Origin: CAITZA01 sp937915285
GTDB taxonomy: Bacteria; Desulfobacterota; Desulfomonilia; Desulfomonilales; Desulfomonilaceae
Reading direction: 5' to 3'
Length of the DNA stretch: 64,000 nucleotides
Assembly: GCA_036821825.1 (NCBI GenBank)
Contig: DAISIV010000012.1
Location: forward strand, 1-64,000
Of the stretch, positions 24,481-33,779 are shown piece by piece; the stretch's first letter is position 1; the number at the start of each line of letters is the position of its first letter. Both the position numbers and the translations under genes were made by a program. Below the pieces are notes generated by a model that worked only from the letters and a program-made list of their open reading frames with translations, was not told the DNA's origin and made no database searches.

Positions 24481-25391
24481 CAGCCCCTCGGGTGATATTT
24501 TGAGTGGATCTGTTTGAGTCTCTTCCTGGCAACGTGAGTATATATTTCAGTGGTGGATATGTCGGAATGCCCGAGCATCGCCTGAACCGACCTCAAATCC
24601 GCATCATTCTGGACCAGGTGAGTGGCAAAGGAATGTCTGAGAGTGTGCGGGGAAATCTCTTTGAATATTCCTGCGCTGATAGCGTTTTTCTTGATAATCT
24701 TCCAGAACGCCTGCCTGGTCATGGGCCTGCCGCGTCGGGTTACGAAAAGGGCTTCACTCCTGTGAGTTCCAATTAGCCCAGGCCTGACCTGGTCGAGATA
24801 ATTTATGATGGATCTGGCTGCAGGAGCGCCTAATGGTGTGACGCGTTCTCTGGACCCCTTTCCAAGAACAGTCACGCAACCAATTTCAAGATCGACCCTG
24901 TAGGTTTCAAGGTTCACAAGTTCAGATACCCGTAAACCGCTGGCGTAGAGTAATTCCAGCATTGTAGCGTCGCGCTTGCCTTCAAGAGTCGTCTGATCGA
25001 CAGCGTTCAAGAGTCTTTCGACTTCTTCCTGTTCCAGGTATTGAGGGATCTTTTTTGCAAGCCTGGGGGATTCAATATGTTCCGTAGGATTTTGTTGCGC
25101 CTGCGCCGTCTCAATGAGGTATCTGAAAAAAGTCTTGATGCAGGATATCTTGCGGGCTACTGTCCGAGGGGCATAATTTCTACGATAGAGGATTTCCAGG
25201 TAAGACAAGATGTCCTCCCTGTCTATCTGATCCACGCTCCTTGCGTGTGATTTTCGGAGCGATCTGAAAAATCCCTCAAGGTCCGACCTGTACGACTGAA
25301 CACTTAGACCGGCAAGTCCCTTTTCAACTATCAGGTAATCCTGGAAACCTTCAAGTGCAGTGGCAAGGCCGTCACTACTGGGCTTGGGCAT
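24480..25391 (-). CDS. xerD: Tyrosine recombinase XerD
   Basis: 303 residues. It works with XerC at dif to resolve chromosome dimers. The N-terminal SAM-like domain has LIVEKGLAGLSVQSYRSDL and the C-terminal catalytic domain has Arg in ASGLRVSELVNL, Lys in LGKGSRERVTPLG, HTLRHSFATHLVQNDADLRS, LGHSDISTTEIYTHVARKRL with the nucleophilic Tyr. All catalytic residues are seen. The start overlaps the end of glnD by 17 bases, so the two are co-transcribed. Nothing suggests an integrase of a mobile element. Confidence 0.94.
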   Translation of the reverse strand: MPKPSSDGLATALEGFQDYLIVEKGLAGLSVQSYRSDLEGFFRSLRKSHARSVDQIDREDILSYLEILYRRNYAPRTVARKISCIKTFFRYLIETAQAQQNPTEHIESPRLAKKIPQYLEQEEVERLLNAVDQTTLEGKRDATMLELLYASGLRVSELVNLETYRVDLEIGCVTVLGKGSRERVTPLGAPAARSIINYLDQVRPGLIGTHRSEALFVTRRGRPMTRQAFWKIIKKNAISAGIFKEISPHTLRHSFATHLVQNDADLRSVQAMLGHSDISTTEIYTHVARKRLKQIHSKYHPRG

Positions 25392-28032
25392 ACGTCTTCT
25401 CTATCAAATCAAGATGGTCGTGGAGCTGTTTCCTGATTTCATCGAGTCTGTCAAAGTCCGTAAGCTTCTCGCCATCTGAGTCTACTACATAGAAGATGTC
25501 AGCAGCCTGATCGACTTCGGTAGAAATCTTTGCAAGGGACAAATTCAGTCCCAGTTCCGCTATCTTGCGTGTGATGTCATAGAGCAGTCCGGGCCTGTCG
25601 TGGGCATAGACCTCGATTATTGTGGCAGAATCCGAAGTGGAATTATCAATTTCCACCTTCAGCGGGAATCGCGGGCTGTAAGCGGACTGAAAAACCCCGC
25701 GAGACTGGCGACGCGCTTCTACAAGTTTTTCAACATCCTCCCTGTCAGTAATTACCTTGAAAAAATCACTCTTGAAGTGTTCCCATCTTTCGGGATCGTC
25801 AAGGTGTCCCTCAGGTATGTCATTCACATGGAACGTTGTAATGGCGACCTCTCCTATCGAGTGTGTCCAGGCGCTGAGTATGTTGATGCGGTTTGCCGAT
25901 AGGGCGCCGGCAATTTTGGAGAAGAGTCCCGGCCGGTCTTTCACTATTAGGGTTATTGAACTGTAGCCCGGTTTTGTGTGATCCGTCTTGCTGGCTATAA
26001 AATGGTCATCCGCAAAACTGCCATTCCCCGTAGATTTGATGTGACGCTGTATGTCAGTGAAGTGGTCCGCAATGACACCCGGGTAGAAATCCTGCAGGTA
26101 GCGAGGGCTGGATTCGGCCAGGAAGACCTCAAGCTCCGGGCCACGGTGTTCCAAAGGCACAAGGTCCTTAACTAGAGCTTTAATTTCCCTGATCCAGTCA
26201 GAAAGGCTTTCCCCGTCAGAACCCTCTCCCTCCATGACATCCAGTGTCCTGTAGTAAAGCTCTTCAAGAAGCATACCCTTCCACGAGTTCAGCGCCGTGG
26301 GGCCAACAGCCTTAAGATCGGCATTGGTAAGCAGCATGAGGAGGTCGAGTCTTCTGCGGTCCATGACATTTTCAGCAAACCTTTGGATCAGAGCCTCATC
26401 ATGCAAATCTTTCTTGAACGCCAGGTGGGTCATGGCTAAATGGTTTCGTATCAGGAACAGGATATCCTCTATTTCATCAGGCTCCAGCCCTAGTCTCTTA
26501 AGAATCGGCCTGGATGCCTGTTCCCCTCTGATTTCATGTCCCGAACCCTGGCCTTTGGCTATATCATGGAACAGACCTGCCAGATAGAGAACCTCCGGAT
26601 GGTCAAGTTTGGAGAATGTCTGACGCAGGAAGAGGTCTTCTGCGCTGCGTTGGTGAATGTGGAGCGATTGAATGTTCTCTAGCACAGCCATTGTATGCAA
26701 ATCGACGGTATACTGATGATAGACATCATGCTGTGGTAGAAATCTTATTCGGGCAAATTCGGGGATGAACAATTCCAGGAAACCAACCTTCATCATGCTT
26801 TTCATGGCGGTAGCTATGTGGCCTTTTTTTCGGAAAATATTTATGAATAGAAGGTTAGCTTCGGGATCCGACCTCATCTTTTCATTCACCGACGAAAGCC
26901 TCGAACGGATGATATCGACGAGCCTGATGTCAAGGTCGCAGCCGGTATCGGATATTTTGGAAAAAGCGAGTATCAGGTCGTTGGGATTCTTGCCGAATTT
27001 ATCAAGGTTTTTGAAGGATATTCCGCCTGATCCAATGTAAAACGAGTCTCCAAGGTCCAGCCTCTTGACCGAAGAGGCCCATTTCGGTCTCAAAAACAGC
27101 CGGGCCTTTGCCAACAACTGACGTCCAAAGAAATCAATGGTGGCCGCATGACGGTAATAGTCACGCATAAAACTCTCGACACCCCGGCGTGAAGGTGTGT
27201 CACCATAACCCATTTGATCAGCGATCAGAGCCTGGCTATCAAACTTGAGCCTGTCATCCCTGCGGCCTTCCATGAAATGAAGCCTCGCTCGAACCTCTGA
27301 CAGAAATTGTGAACCCTTTTGTATTTCCTCAAGAGCCTTGTCACTACAGATCCCGGCGTAGTGAAGATCCTCCAGTCCCTTGCAGCCAAAAATCATTTTT
27401 GCAAGCCATGTCAATAACTGAATGTATCTCAGTGATCCTGGACCTTCCTTGAGGTGCGGCTCAAGAAGATATATGGTGTGCCCAAAACGCTCTGAAGACT
27501 TCCTGATCTCACCTTCAATGCGCAAATATAAATCGAGTGGATCAGTCTCCGACAAAAGCGTTCTTCTCTCGATCAGCATCCGTCTGAAAATGTGTTCGTC
27601 TCCCCAAACAAGCCTGACATCCATCAATGAAGTTAGCACTGCCAGATCCTTGTCCGCCTCCTGTTTACACTCTTCAATCGTCCTGACAGAATGCCCGAGT
27701 TCTATGCGGGCGTCCCAAAGCAGATACAGGATGCTCCTTATCCCCCTGTAAATACCCTCCGGAGCATCATCCGGCCGAAGAAAAAGAAGGTCAATGTCAG
27801 AGTAGGGACTCATCTCCTCTCGTCCATAACCGCCCAACCCCAGAAGCGCTATCTTGTCCTTCCAGTACCCAAGAAAATGGTCACAAAGCTGAGTCAGCAA
27901 CGTGTCATAGGCTGAACTCATGTGAAAACACTCTGGATGACCCTTGCCCGCTTCCCTGTGCTCCGTCAGGCCGTCACGAACCTTTTGCAATTGTTCGGCG
28001 CGGTCCGTAGTTGAAAAAATGAACCTCATCAC
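25375..28032 (-). CDS. glnD: Bifunctional uridylyltransferase/uridylyl-removing enzyme GlnD
   Basis: 885 residues, the usual GlnD length. It uridylylates or deuridylylates PII protein according to glutamine and so controls nitrogen assimilation. The nucleotidyltransferase motif is LGLGGYGREEMSPYSDIDLL (residues 64-83). The HD domain contains HTMAVLENI and LFHDIAKGQGSGHEIRGE. Two ACT domains near the end sense glutamine: LIVKDRPGLFSKIAGALSAN and EVYAHDRPGLLYDITRKIAE. xerD overlaps its 3' end. glnB and glnA are not in the window. Confidence 0.96.
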   Translation of the reverse strand: MMRFIFSTTDRAEQLQKVRDGLTEHREAGKGHPECFHMSSAYDTLLTQLCDHFLGYWKDKIALLGLGGYGREEMSPYSDIDLLFLRPDDAPEGIYRGIRSILYLLWDARIELGHSVRTIEECKQEADKDLAVLTSLMDVRLVWGDEHIFRRMLIERRTLLSETDPLDLYLRIEGEIRKSSERFGHTIYLLEPHLKEGPGSLRYIQLLTWLAKMIFGCKGLEDLHYAGICSDKALEEIQKGSQFLSEVRARLHFMEGRRDDRLKFDSQALIADQMGYGDTPSRRGVESFMRDYYRHAATIDFFGRQLLAKARLFLRPKWASSVKRLDLGDSFYIGSGGISFKNLDKFGKNPNDLILAFSKISDTGCDLDIRLVDIIRSRLSSVNEKMRSDPEANLLFINIFRKKGHIATAMKSMMKVGFLELFIPEFARIRFLPQHDVYHQYTVDLHTMAVLENIQSLHIHQRSAEDLFLRQTFSKLDHPEVLYLAGLFHDIAKGQGSGHEIRGEQASRPILKRLGLEPDEIEDILFLIRNHLAMTHLAFKKDLHDEALIQRFAENVMDRRRLDLLMLLTNADLKAVGPTALNSWKGMLLEELYYRTLDVMEGEGSDGESLSDWIREIKALVKDLVPLEHRGPELEVFLAESSPRYLQDFYPGVIADHFTDIQRHIKSTGNGSFADDHFIASKTDHTKPGYSSITLIVKDRPGLFSKIAGALSANRINILSAWTHSIGEVAITTFHVNDIPEGHLDDPERWEHFKSDFFKVITDREDVEKLVEARRQSRGVFQSAYSPRFPLKVEIDNSTSDSATIIEVYAHDRPGLLYDITRKIAELGLNLSLAKISTEVDQAADIFYVVDSDGEKLTDFDRLDEIRKQLHDHLDLIEKTYAQAQ

Positions 28033-28408
28033 TTTGTTACCCCATGATATCAGGCATATCCGGAATTATACGGTCCATGAACCCCATTATTGGCGACTGA
28101 GGCAATGCGGTCAAACCATATCACATAAAAATGAAAAAAACCTGGGTTACAGAAATGCCATACATAAAATAATCTTATATAGCAGTATGTTATCTTGAAT
28201 ACATAAAGTGTAATGATATTAATAGTTAAAGTCCGTTTCGCGTTGACATGCCATAACCCTTATGTTATTATAAATTCGTTCCTATAACAATTGAAAAGTG
28301 CAGCCAATTCAAGTTGTTGTGAGTTCTCAACAACCGGAATTCGGTTAATGGATTCAGCCTTCGCAGGGCAGGTGGGTTGGTCAAGGGAAAACTGTCCGCT
28401 GTTGGCCT
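28033..28408. other. Intergenic region between divergent glnD and omptin-like gene
   Basis: About 375 AT-rich bases. A plus-strand promoter is seen at 28243-28271 (listed). The glnD promoter must be at the left end on the minus strand, but I do not find convincing hexamers. No RNA gene recognised. Confidence 0.5.
28243..28271 (+). promoter_or_regulatory. Promoter of the omptin-like outer-membrane gene
   Basis: TTGACA (28243-28248), a 17-base spacer and TATTAT (28266-28271). It would give a leader of about 130 bases before the gene. Confidence 0.55.
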
Positions 28409-29425
28409 TTGTTCAGCAAAGGGTATGGTATGTCGTTAAAAACAGCCTTAATTGCTATTACTTTAAGTTTATGCGTCTCGGTTTCTCATGCGGTAGCGTT
28501 TGATTTGCAGTCCTTTGACAGAGTAGTTGACACTGTTTCCGATGTGGCTTCGAGTTTGGGAACTCCTCAAACCAAATATGCGTTTGGGGTCAAAAAATTC
28601 TTCAACAGCTTCACCTCATATCAGTTTCCGAATCCTTATCCGCCGGCTCAGGACCCTCTGAGCCGTCTGGAATTTCCTATTGACCAATGGTTCCTGGGAA
28701 CTCGTTTCACCTATGATTCTGCACACTGGAGCGCCTATTTTGATAGTTACCGAAGCCTCAACAGGGACGCTGCCCAGATGATGCAGGATAGTGACTGGGA
28801 GGATGAAACACAACCTTTTCAGAAGTCTGTTTTCAGTGAGTCGAAATGCAAGCTCAATCGTGGCTGGCTTTTGGACCTTGGGCTGAATCTTCATCCTGAC
28901 TGGGCCATCTTCAGGCAGGTTAGTCCTGTGACGGGCTTGAGATATCAATATTTTAGTTTCACAACTCATGACGGTTACCAGGTAGGGATTGACGGGCACA
29001 ACATGGAACTACCCGGTGACAGTATAGACTTTGAGCAAACCTTCTATCATCTCTACATAGGCGGTGTGACTACCGCGACGATCAACACGTCCGGGGTATG
29101 GCAATCCATCCCTAGGATGAGCCTCACATGCCAGCTGGATTATGCCCTTGCGACTGCCAAGAATGAGGATCTTCACCTATTGAGGGCAGGCGAGCGAATC
29201 ACCCGAGACAATACCAGCGGTCATTGCTGGCATCTTAACGCCGCTCTTGCGATGGATGTTCGCAATAACATGAGGGCGAAATTCGACGTGGACTTCAAGC
29301 GAATGATAACTCACGGGGACCATGAGTTGTCCAACAGTGTCTATGACATCTATTTCTCTTTCTCGGGCGCCAAGGTCTGGTCTGATCAATTTTCCCTGAC
29401 CGGCTTGATGGAATTCAATTTCTGA
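28409..29425 (+). CDS. Omptin-like outer-membrane beta-barrel protein
   Basis: 338 residues. A signal peptide (SLKTALIAITLSLCVSVSHA) is followed by a protein of alternating amphipathic strands with many aromatic residues and a C-terminal Phe (LTGLMEFNF), the mark of outer-membrane beta-barrels. FLGTRFTYDSAHWSAYF, GLRYQYFSFTTHDGYQ and the FYHLYIGG strand resemble the omptin-type barrels found in deltaproteobacteria and in Protochlamydia outer-membrane proteins. The Asp/His catalytic pairs of omptin proteases are not clear, so I do not claim protease activity. The start may be the second Met (28430). Confidence 0.65.
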   Translation: MFSKGYGMSLKTALIAITLSLCVSVSHAVAFDLQSFDRVVDTVSDVASSLGTPQTKYAFGVKKFFNSFTSYQFPNPYPPAQDPLSRLEFPIDQWFLGTRFTYDSAHWSAYFDSYRSLNRDAAQMMQDSDWEDETQPFQKSVFSESKCKLNRGWLLDLGLNLHPDWAIFRQVSPVTGLRYQYFSFTTHDGYQVGIDGHNMELPGDSIDFEQTFYHLYIGGVTTATINTSGVWQSIPRMSLTCQLDYALATAKNEDLHLLRAGERITRDNTSGHCWHLNAALAMDVRNNMRAKFDVDFKRMITHGDHELSNSVYDIYFSFSGAKVWSDQFSLTGLMEFNF

Positions 29426-29534
29426 TCACACCAGGCAAAGGGTTTGTGGTTAAATCGTCCATACCCCGTTCCGCTTTTTTTTGAATTATGAATGCCCTGC
29501 AAGTATAATCGGTTCTCTCAATACTGGAGGACAG

Positions 29535-30926
29535 ATGAAGTGGGGTTTTATTTACAAGCGACTTTACCTGGCGGGGGACAACGTAGGCGACTGGATCGCC
29601 CGTCCTTTTCAGACTTTTATATCACTGGAGGCTGCCGGTGGGATCATGATGATACTCATGACTACGGCGGCCATGCTCATCACAAATTCACATTTTAACG
29701 AACTTTACCAAAGAATACTTCATATCAACCTGTCCATCGGATTTGATTCTGCGCTGTTCTCGCGATCAATCCATTTCTGGATAAATGAAGGCTTGATGAC
29801 CTGTTTTTTCCTTGTGGTAGGTCTGGAGATCAAGCGCGAGACCCTGGTCGGTGAACTGGCCTCGCTCAAGCAGGCAATCCTCCCTGCTGCAGGGGCCTTG
29901 GGTGGAGTGGTGGTTCCCGCTATAATTTACTGGTATTTCAATCATGGAACAGCCTCACAGAACGGGTGGGGTATTCCCATGGCCACGGACATAGCCTTCG
30001 TTCTGGGGGCTCTAACGATGCTGGGATCGAGAGTGCCAACATCGCTGACAATTTTCCTGGTTAGCCTGGCGATAGTGGATGATCTTGTAGCCGTAGTCAT
30101 AATAGCGGTATTTTATAGCCAGGCCATAAACCTGGTCTATCTTGCAATGGCCGGCGTGGTCATATTTGTTTTGGTAATGCTGAATATTCTCGGGGTCAGG
30201 AATCCAGCCCCTTACATACTGGTAGGCGTCTTTCTTTGGGCTTTCATTTACGCTGCAGGAGTGCATGCCACAGTTGCAGGGGTTATCATAGCTCTAACCA
30301 TCCCGGCAAGGTCCGCCAGAGACACACAAGGGTTTGCAGAGGAGGCAAAACACCTGATCAAGGAATTCAGGGACCAGCGCGCCCGAGATTACCTGATACA
30401 CCTGCGTGCAGAAAACCAGAATATAATACGCCAGCTCGAGAACATGTTCAGGCAGGTTGAACCACCGCTTCAGAGGCTGGAATATGTCCTTCACCCCTGG
30501 GTCATATTCGGCATCATGCCAATTTTTGCTCTGGCCAACGCAGGTGTGATACTGGATTCAGGCCTGCTGGCTAACGCCCTGACATCCAACCAGTCACTCG
30601 GCATCATTGCAGGCCTTTTTGTAGGAAAACAGGTCGGGATATTTTCAGCAACCTGGCTGGCCGTCCGGCTCGGCATGGCGACGTTACCGGAATCAGTGAC
30701 AATGAAACACATTTATGGTGGATCAGTCCTATGTGGTATAGGCTTCACCATGTCCCTCTTCATCGCAGAACTTTCCTTCACACAGCAGCCTGGACTTCTG
30801 GATGAGGCAAAAATCTCTATCCTCGCAGGATCACTGTTGTCGGGTGTCATCGGGACCGGGATTCTGTATGCCACAGGAAGCGGTGTCAGGGAGAAGAGTG
30901 CGTCCGAGGGGATTATAATCACTTAG
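29535..30926 (+). CDS. nhaA: Na+/H+ antiporter NhaA
   Basis: 463 residues, longer than the 390 of the Escherichia coli protein because of a charged insert (LIKEFRDQRARDYLIHLRAE region, about residues 275-320) that also occurs in long NhaA relatives. The ion-binding aspartates are in FLVSLAIVDDLVAVVIIAVF (about residues 170-190), preceded by GIPMATDIAFVLGALTMLGS. About eleven membrane helices. It exports sodium in exchange for protons. The true start is ATG 29535, five bases after TGGAGG; a further-upstream TTG would add an unlikely extension. Confidence 0.94.
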   Translation: MKWGFIYKRLYLAGDNVGDWIARPFQTFISLEAAGGIMMILMTTAAMLITNSHFNELYQRILHINLSIGFDSALFSRSIHFWINEGLMTCFFLVVGLEIKRETLVGELASLKQAILPAAGALGGVVVPAIIYWYFNHGTASQNGWGIPMATDIAFVLGALTMLGSRVPTSLTIFLVSLAIVDDLVAVVIIAVFYSQAINLVYLAMAGVVIFVLVMLNILGVRNPAPYILVGVFLWAFIYAAGVHATVAGVIIALTIPARSARDTQGFAEEAKHLIKEFRDQRARDYLIHLRAENQNIIRQLENMFRQVEPPLQRLEYVLHPWVIFGIMPIFALANAGVILDSGLLANALTSNQSLGIIAGLFVGKQVGIFSATWLAVRLGMATLPESVTMKHIYGGSVLCGIGFTMSLFIAELSFTQQPGLLDEAKISILAGSLLSGVIGTGILYATGSGVREKSASEGIIIT

Positions 30927-30931
30927 GAATA

Positions 30932-31141
30932 CAACAGGAAGGTCCTAGAAATAAACTCCGAAATCAATGCCCCAGATGTTCCAGCANNNNNNNNNNNNNN
31001 NNNNNNNNNNNNNNNNNNNNNNNNNNNNNNNNNNNNNNNNNNNNNNNNNNNNNNNNNNNNNNNNNNNNNNNNNNNNNNNNNNNNNNCAACAGGAAGGTCC
31101 TAGAAATAAACTCCGAAATCAATGCCCCAGATGTTCCAGCA
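30932..31141. other. Scaffold gap: 100 N flanked by a duplicated 55-base sequence
   Basis: 30987-31086 is a run of exactly 100 N. The 55 bases before it (30932-30986) are repeated exactly after it (31087-31141). An N run of fixed size with a 55-base overlap is what a de Bruijn assembler leaves when two contigs share one k-mer, so the true sequence is probably continuous and the duplication artificial. The 55-mer contains the stop and last codons of the minus-strand outer-membrane protein gene, seen twice for that reason. Confidence 0.9.
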
Positions 31142-32020
31142 AAAATCCGCCTCCCACTGATCTGTAGCAGGTCGATCGTTTGTGCTGAATTTAAGGAATT
31201 GCCGCTCGAATTTAAACTTTGCATTCAAATCGAAACGATAAATCTGAGGTCTAAAAGCCAATGCTACTCCCATGTTGGTCCATTGTGAACCCTTCAGTGG
31301 AGCATAGTAGTGCGCTTCTACATGTAGCGGAAAATTAAGTATCTCCGGAGGGGTATACCTCAGGTATATTCCGATGTTGGAAGGAGGGTCCCCGGAAAAG
31401 TCAGCATGAATCCTCGGGAAACCATAAGCTGACAGAGACGAATCCCTAAAGGTAAAACGTGGATTGGTCGAAAAATAATTTACCGCTGCGCCAACGGACA
31501 ACCAGTCATTCTGGATTATGTCGATGTCACCACCCAATATTAGCCCATTAAGAAATAGCCCGTCCTGCGTCGTTTTACGGCTGAGGGTATCAAAATACAT
31601 ATAAGAAGCATTAAAAGCCAGACGCCACAATCGTATCTTCGAGTAGATTTGATAAATGCTCGGGGCATTGTCCAAAGATCGAAAACTCTGATAGACCTCT
31701 GATACCTGAACTCCATTAAGCTGGTCGTAACTTCCGGTTTCGAGAGCCAAATCAAAAATACCGTACTGTGAACTGTTGATCTTGGCCCTCTGTAATGTCG
31801 CCATTCCCCCGCCCATTCCCAACTCACTCCTGAAAGTGCTTGAGATACCACCTGGAGGCAACAGGGGTCCCATGAATTTCTGGATTGAGTTCATCGGCAA
31901 GAGAGAACCGAAACCAGAATCGGGGAACTGCGCGTGTGCGTCCCGTTCGCCTGATCCAAAAAAAAGGACGAACGAGACGACAATTATTAATATGGGCTTA
32001 TAGATGGGGACTTTTCCCAT
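31100..32020 (-). CDS. Exported outer-membrane protein, unknown family
   Basis: 306 residues. A signal peptide (IYKPILIIVVSFVLFFGSGE) precedes a Gly/Pro-rich segment (SLLPMNSIQKFMGPLLPPGG) and then strands rich in Tyr, Phe and Trp, ending in IDFGVYF with a C-terminal Phe. This is the pattern of a small outer-membrane barrel. I recognise no family. The last residues (WNIWGIDFGVYF) are also encoded in the duplicated copy left of the gap, so collapsing the gap leaves the gene intact and convergent with nhaA about 18 bases away. Confidence 0.65.
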   Translation of the reverse strand: MGKVPIYKPILIIVVSFVLFFGSGERDAHAQFPDSGFGSLLPMNSIQKFMGPLLPPGGISSTFRSELGMGGGMATLQRAKINSSQYGIFDLALETGSYDQLNGVQVSEVYQSFRSLDNAPSIYQIYSKIRLWRLAFNASYMYFDTLSRKTTQDGLFLNGLILGGDIDIIQNDWLSVGAAVNYFSTNPRFTFRDSSLSAYGFPRIHADFSGDPPSNIGIYLRYTPPEILNFPLHVEAHYYAPLKGSQWTNMGVALAFRPQIYRFDLNAKFKFERQFLKFSTNDRPATDQWEADFCWNIWGIDFGVYF

Positions 32021-32113
32021 GAGGCCCTTCTAGTCCATGATAGATTAATTACTAGAGGGGATTTAATCACATTTGAGCTTGTCTCGTCAAGCTAATTGAC
32101 GATGTAAGGGGGC

Positions 32114-32968
32114 CTACATTAGTCCTTTCGAGGCCAGCATGGAGTTAGGCGAAACAATATGTTTTTCAAACCATCGCGGCGCCTGCGAATCCTTGAGTGC
32201 GATTCCGATGAGTTCCGTCAGATAGAGAATCGGCATGCTATAATTTTTGCCTGCCAGTTTCGATATGTCTGCCTGACGGGTATCCAGGTTTGCCTGACAC
32301 ATGGGACAGAGCGTCACGATTGCATCAGCCTTGACCGCTATGGCCATGTCTATGATTTTTCTGGAAAGCTTGAGTACCAGGTCTGTCCTGGTTACGGCCA
32401 GTGACCCTCCGCAACAGTCTGTCTTGTAAGGCCAGCTAAGAACCTCTGCCCCAATGGTCTCCATTATCACGTCCATCTGCCTGGGGTTTTCCGCATCATC
32501 GGGTTCAACTACTTCGATGGGTCGAACCGCCAGGCATCCGTAATAGGTGACTACCTTCAGACCCTCCAGAGGCCTGGAGCTTCTTTCCTTGATTCTCGCA
32601 AGGACGTCCTGTCTGTAGAGCATGTCTATGCCGGACATGATGCCTATCTCGCCCTTGAACGGAAACTGTTTTGAAAGATAGTCACTTTCAAGGATCCTTC
32701 TCGAGGCCGCCTTCATGCGGACATGACATCCTGCGCATGGCGCCACCACATCCCGTCCCAGCCTTTCTGCGGTTATGAGATCCCTGGCGGGTAAAGCCGC
32801 TTCCAGGTATGAATCCACCATGTGAGCGGACGAAGCTCCACAGCATGCCCAATCAGGTAATTCCTTCAGCTTCACTCCGAGCTTCTCTGATACACTGCGA
32901 AAGGATTCATCCAATTCCTGGGCGGAACCCTTCAAGCTACAACCGGGGTAATAAGTAAATTCCATCAC
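32114..32968 (-). CDS. hdrB: HdrB-like heterodisulfide reductase subunit B
   Basis: 284 residues with two complete CCG domains. In the first, Cys10 (YYPGCS), Cys42-Cys43 (ACCG) and Cys78-x2-Cys81 (PCAGCH); in the second, Cys145 (YYGCLAVRP), Cys185-Cys186 (DCCGG) and Cys221-x2-Cys224 (LCPMCQ). In methanogen HdrB each set binds a noncubane 4Fe-4S cluster that reduces a disulfide. In bacteria the substrate is unknown and may be a dithiol, a protein disulfide or another electron carrier. Last gene of the hdrA-hdrC-hdrB operon, 79 bases after hdrC. Confidence 0.9.
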   Translation of the reverse strand: MMEFTYYPGCSLKGSAQELDESFRSVSEKLGVKLKELPDWACCGASSAHMVDSYLEAALPARDLITAERLGRDVVAPCAGCHVRMKAASRRILESDYLSKQFPFKGEIGIMSGIDMLYRQDVLARIKERSSRPLEGLKVVTYYGCLAVRPIEVVEPDDAENPRQMDVIMETIGAEVLSWPYKTDCCGGSLAVTRTDLVLKLSRKIIDMAIAVKADAIVTLCPMCQANLDTRQADISKLAGKNYSMPILYLTELIGIALKDSQAPRWFEKHIVSPNSMLASKGLM

Positions 32969-33047
32969 GCTTCCTCATGAGCCAGAATGAAAAAAATGGC
33001 TGTCGCCGAAGCGCAGCCGTTGCATGGTCATAAAGCAGTTGCCAGTT

Positions 33048-33680
33048 TTATTTCAAACCGGATTTCTTGAACACCTGTCTGACTTCGCTCAAGCTGCCCG
33101 TTTTCTGCGGAAGAAGATGCAACTTACCTTTCTTGAACATCTGCATGCCCAATTCCATGTCATCGAAATACTTTTTGGTCCGCAACTTGTACATTCCGAT
33201 AAGGAATAGTTCGTAAACCCGACCGAAGGTCTTGATGGTATCCATGAATGTCTTGTGGAATACAGGAACCGGAGATCCCTTTGTATCCATTTTGTCTCTA
33301 AGTATCTGGTGTCTAATGGGATCGAGCAGGGCGGGGACGTCAATACCGTTAGGGCATCTGGCGCCACAGGTATGGCAAGTGAGGCAAAGCCAAATACTTT
33401 TTGAAGCAGCAATTTTGTCAAGATCGCCCAGAACTGCCAATCTGACCATTTGATGGGGCATCAGATCCATCTCAGAGGCGACCGGGCAACCGGCTGAGCA
33501 TTTGCCACACTGATAGCACTGGTTGATAACCGACGCCAGATCGGCCGGAGGCGCCGCTACTCTTCCCGATGAGGTTGCATAACCTGTCTGAAGCATCTGT
33601 TTCTCCCTTTCGGATCCTGAAAGCTTGAGGCGATTGTGTTCCTCTTCAATTTCGGTCCGACAATAGAGCGTGTAACTCAT
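33048..33680 (-). CDS. hdrC: HdrC-like ferredoxin subunit
   Basis: 210 residues with two 4Fe-4S motifs: CYQCGKCSAGCP (Cys55, 58, 61, 65) and CLTCHTCGARCP (Cys99, 102, 105, 109). HdrC carries electrons between HdrA and the HdrB clusters. The N-terminal 45 residues are a polar extension. No transmembrane helices are present, so this is the soluble HdrABC type rather than the cytochrome-linked HdrDE type. It sits between hdrA (99 bases upstream, across a strong hairpin) and hdrB. Confidence 0.9.
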   Translation of the reverse strand: MSYTLYCRTEIEEEHNRLKLSGSEREKQMLQTGYATSSGRVAAPPADLASVINQCYQCGKCSAGCPVASEMDLMPHQMVRLAVLGDLDKIAASKSIWLCLTCHTCGARCPNGIDVPALLDPIRHQILRDKMDTKGSPVPVFHKTFMDTIKTFGRVYELFLIGMYKLRTKKYFDDMELGMQMFKKGKLHLLPQKTGSLSEVRQVFKKSGLK

Positions 33681-33711
33681 AAAAACGGTTTCTGTTTAAA
33701 TATTTTTTTTA

Positions 33712-33740
33712 GGACAGGAGACTTCTCGAAGCTCCTGTCC
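33712..33740 (-). promoter_or_regulatory. Hairpin between hdrA and hdrC
   Basis: GGACAGGAG (33712-33720) and CTCCTGTCC (33732-33740) are a perfect nine-base-pair stem with an 11-base loop that can pair further (CTTC with GAAG). On the minus-strand mRNA it is followed by an A-rich, not U-rich, tail, so it does not look like a terminator. Such intergenic hairpins often stabilise the upstream message and set unequal subunit levels. Confidence 0.5.
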
Positions 33741-33779
33741 CTGAAATCCACCCATCTTGAGGCTACCATGGGCTAACCT

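Noticed and set aside
24480..25391. XerD as a phage or element integrase
   Set aside because: It overlaps glnD, has normal chromosomal XerD length and motifs, and no attachment site, element or phage gene is near.
28409..29425. Omptin protease activity
   Set aside because: The Asp-Asp and Asp-His pairs needed for catalysis could not be placed with confidence, so only the barrel resemblance is kept.
30964..31224. Open frames running through the N stretch
   Set aside because: They exist only because N codons are read as unknown residues. The real sequence is probably continuous after merging the 55-base overlap.
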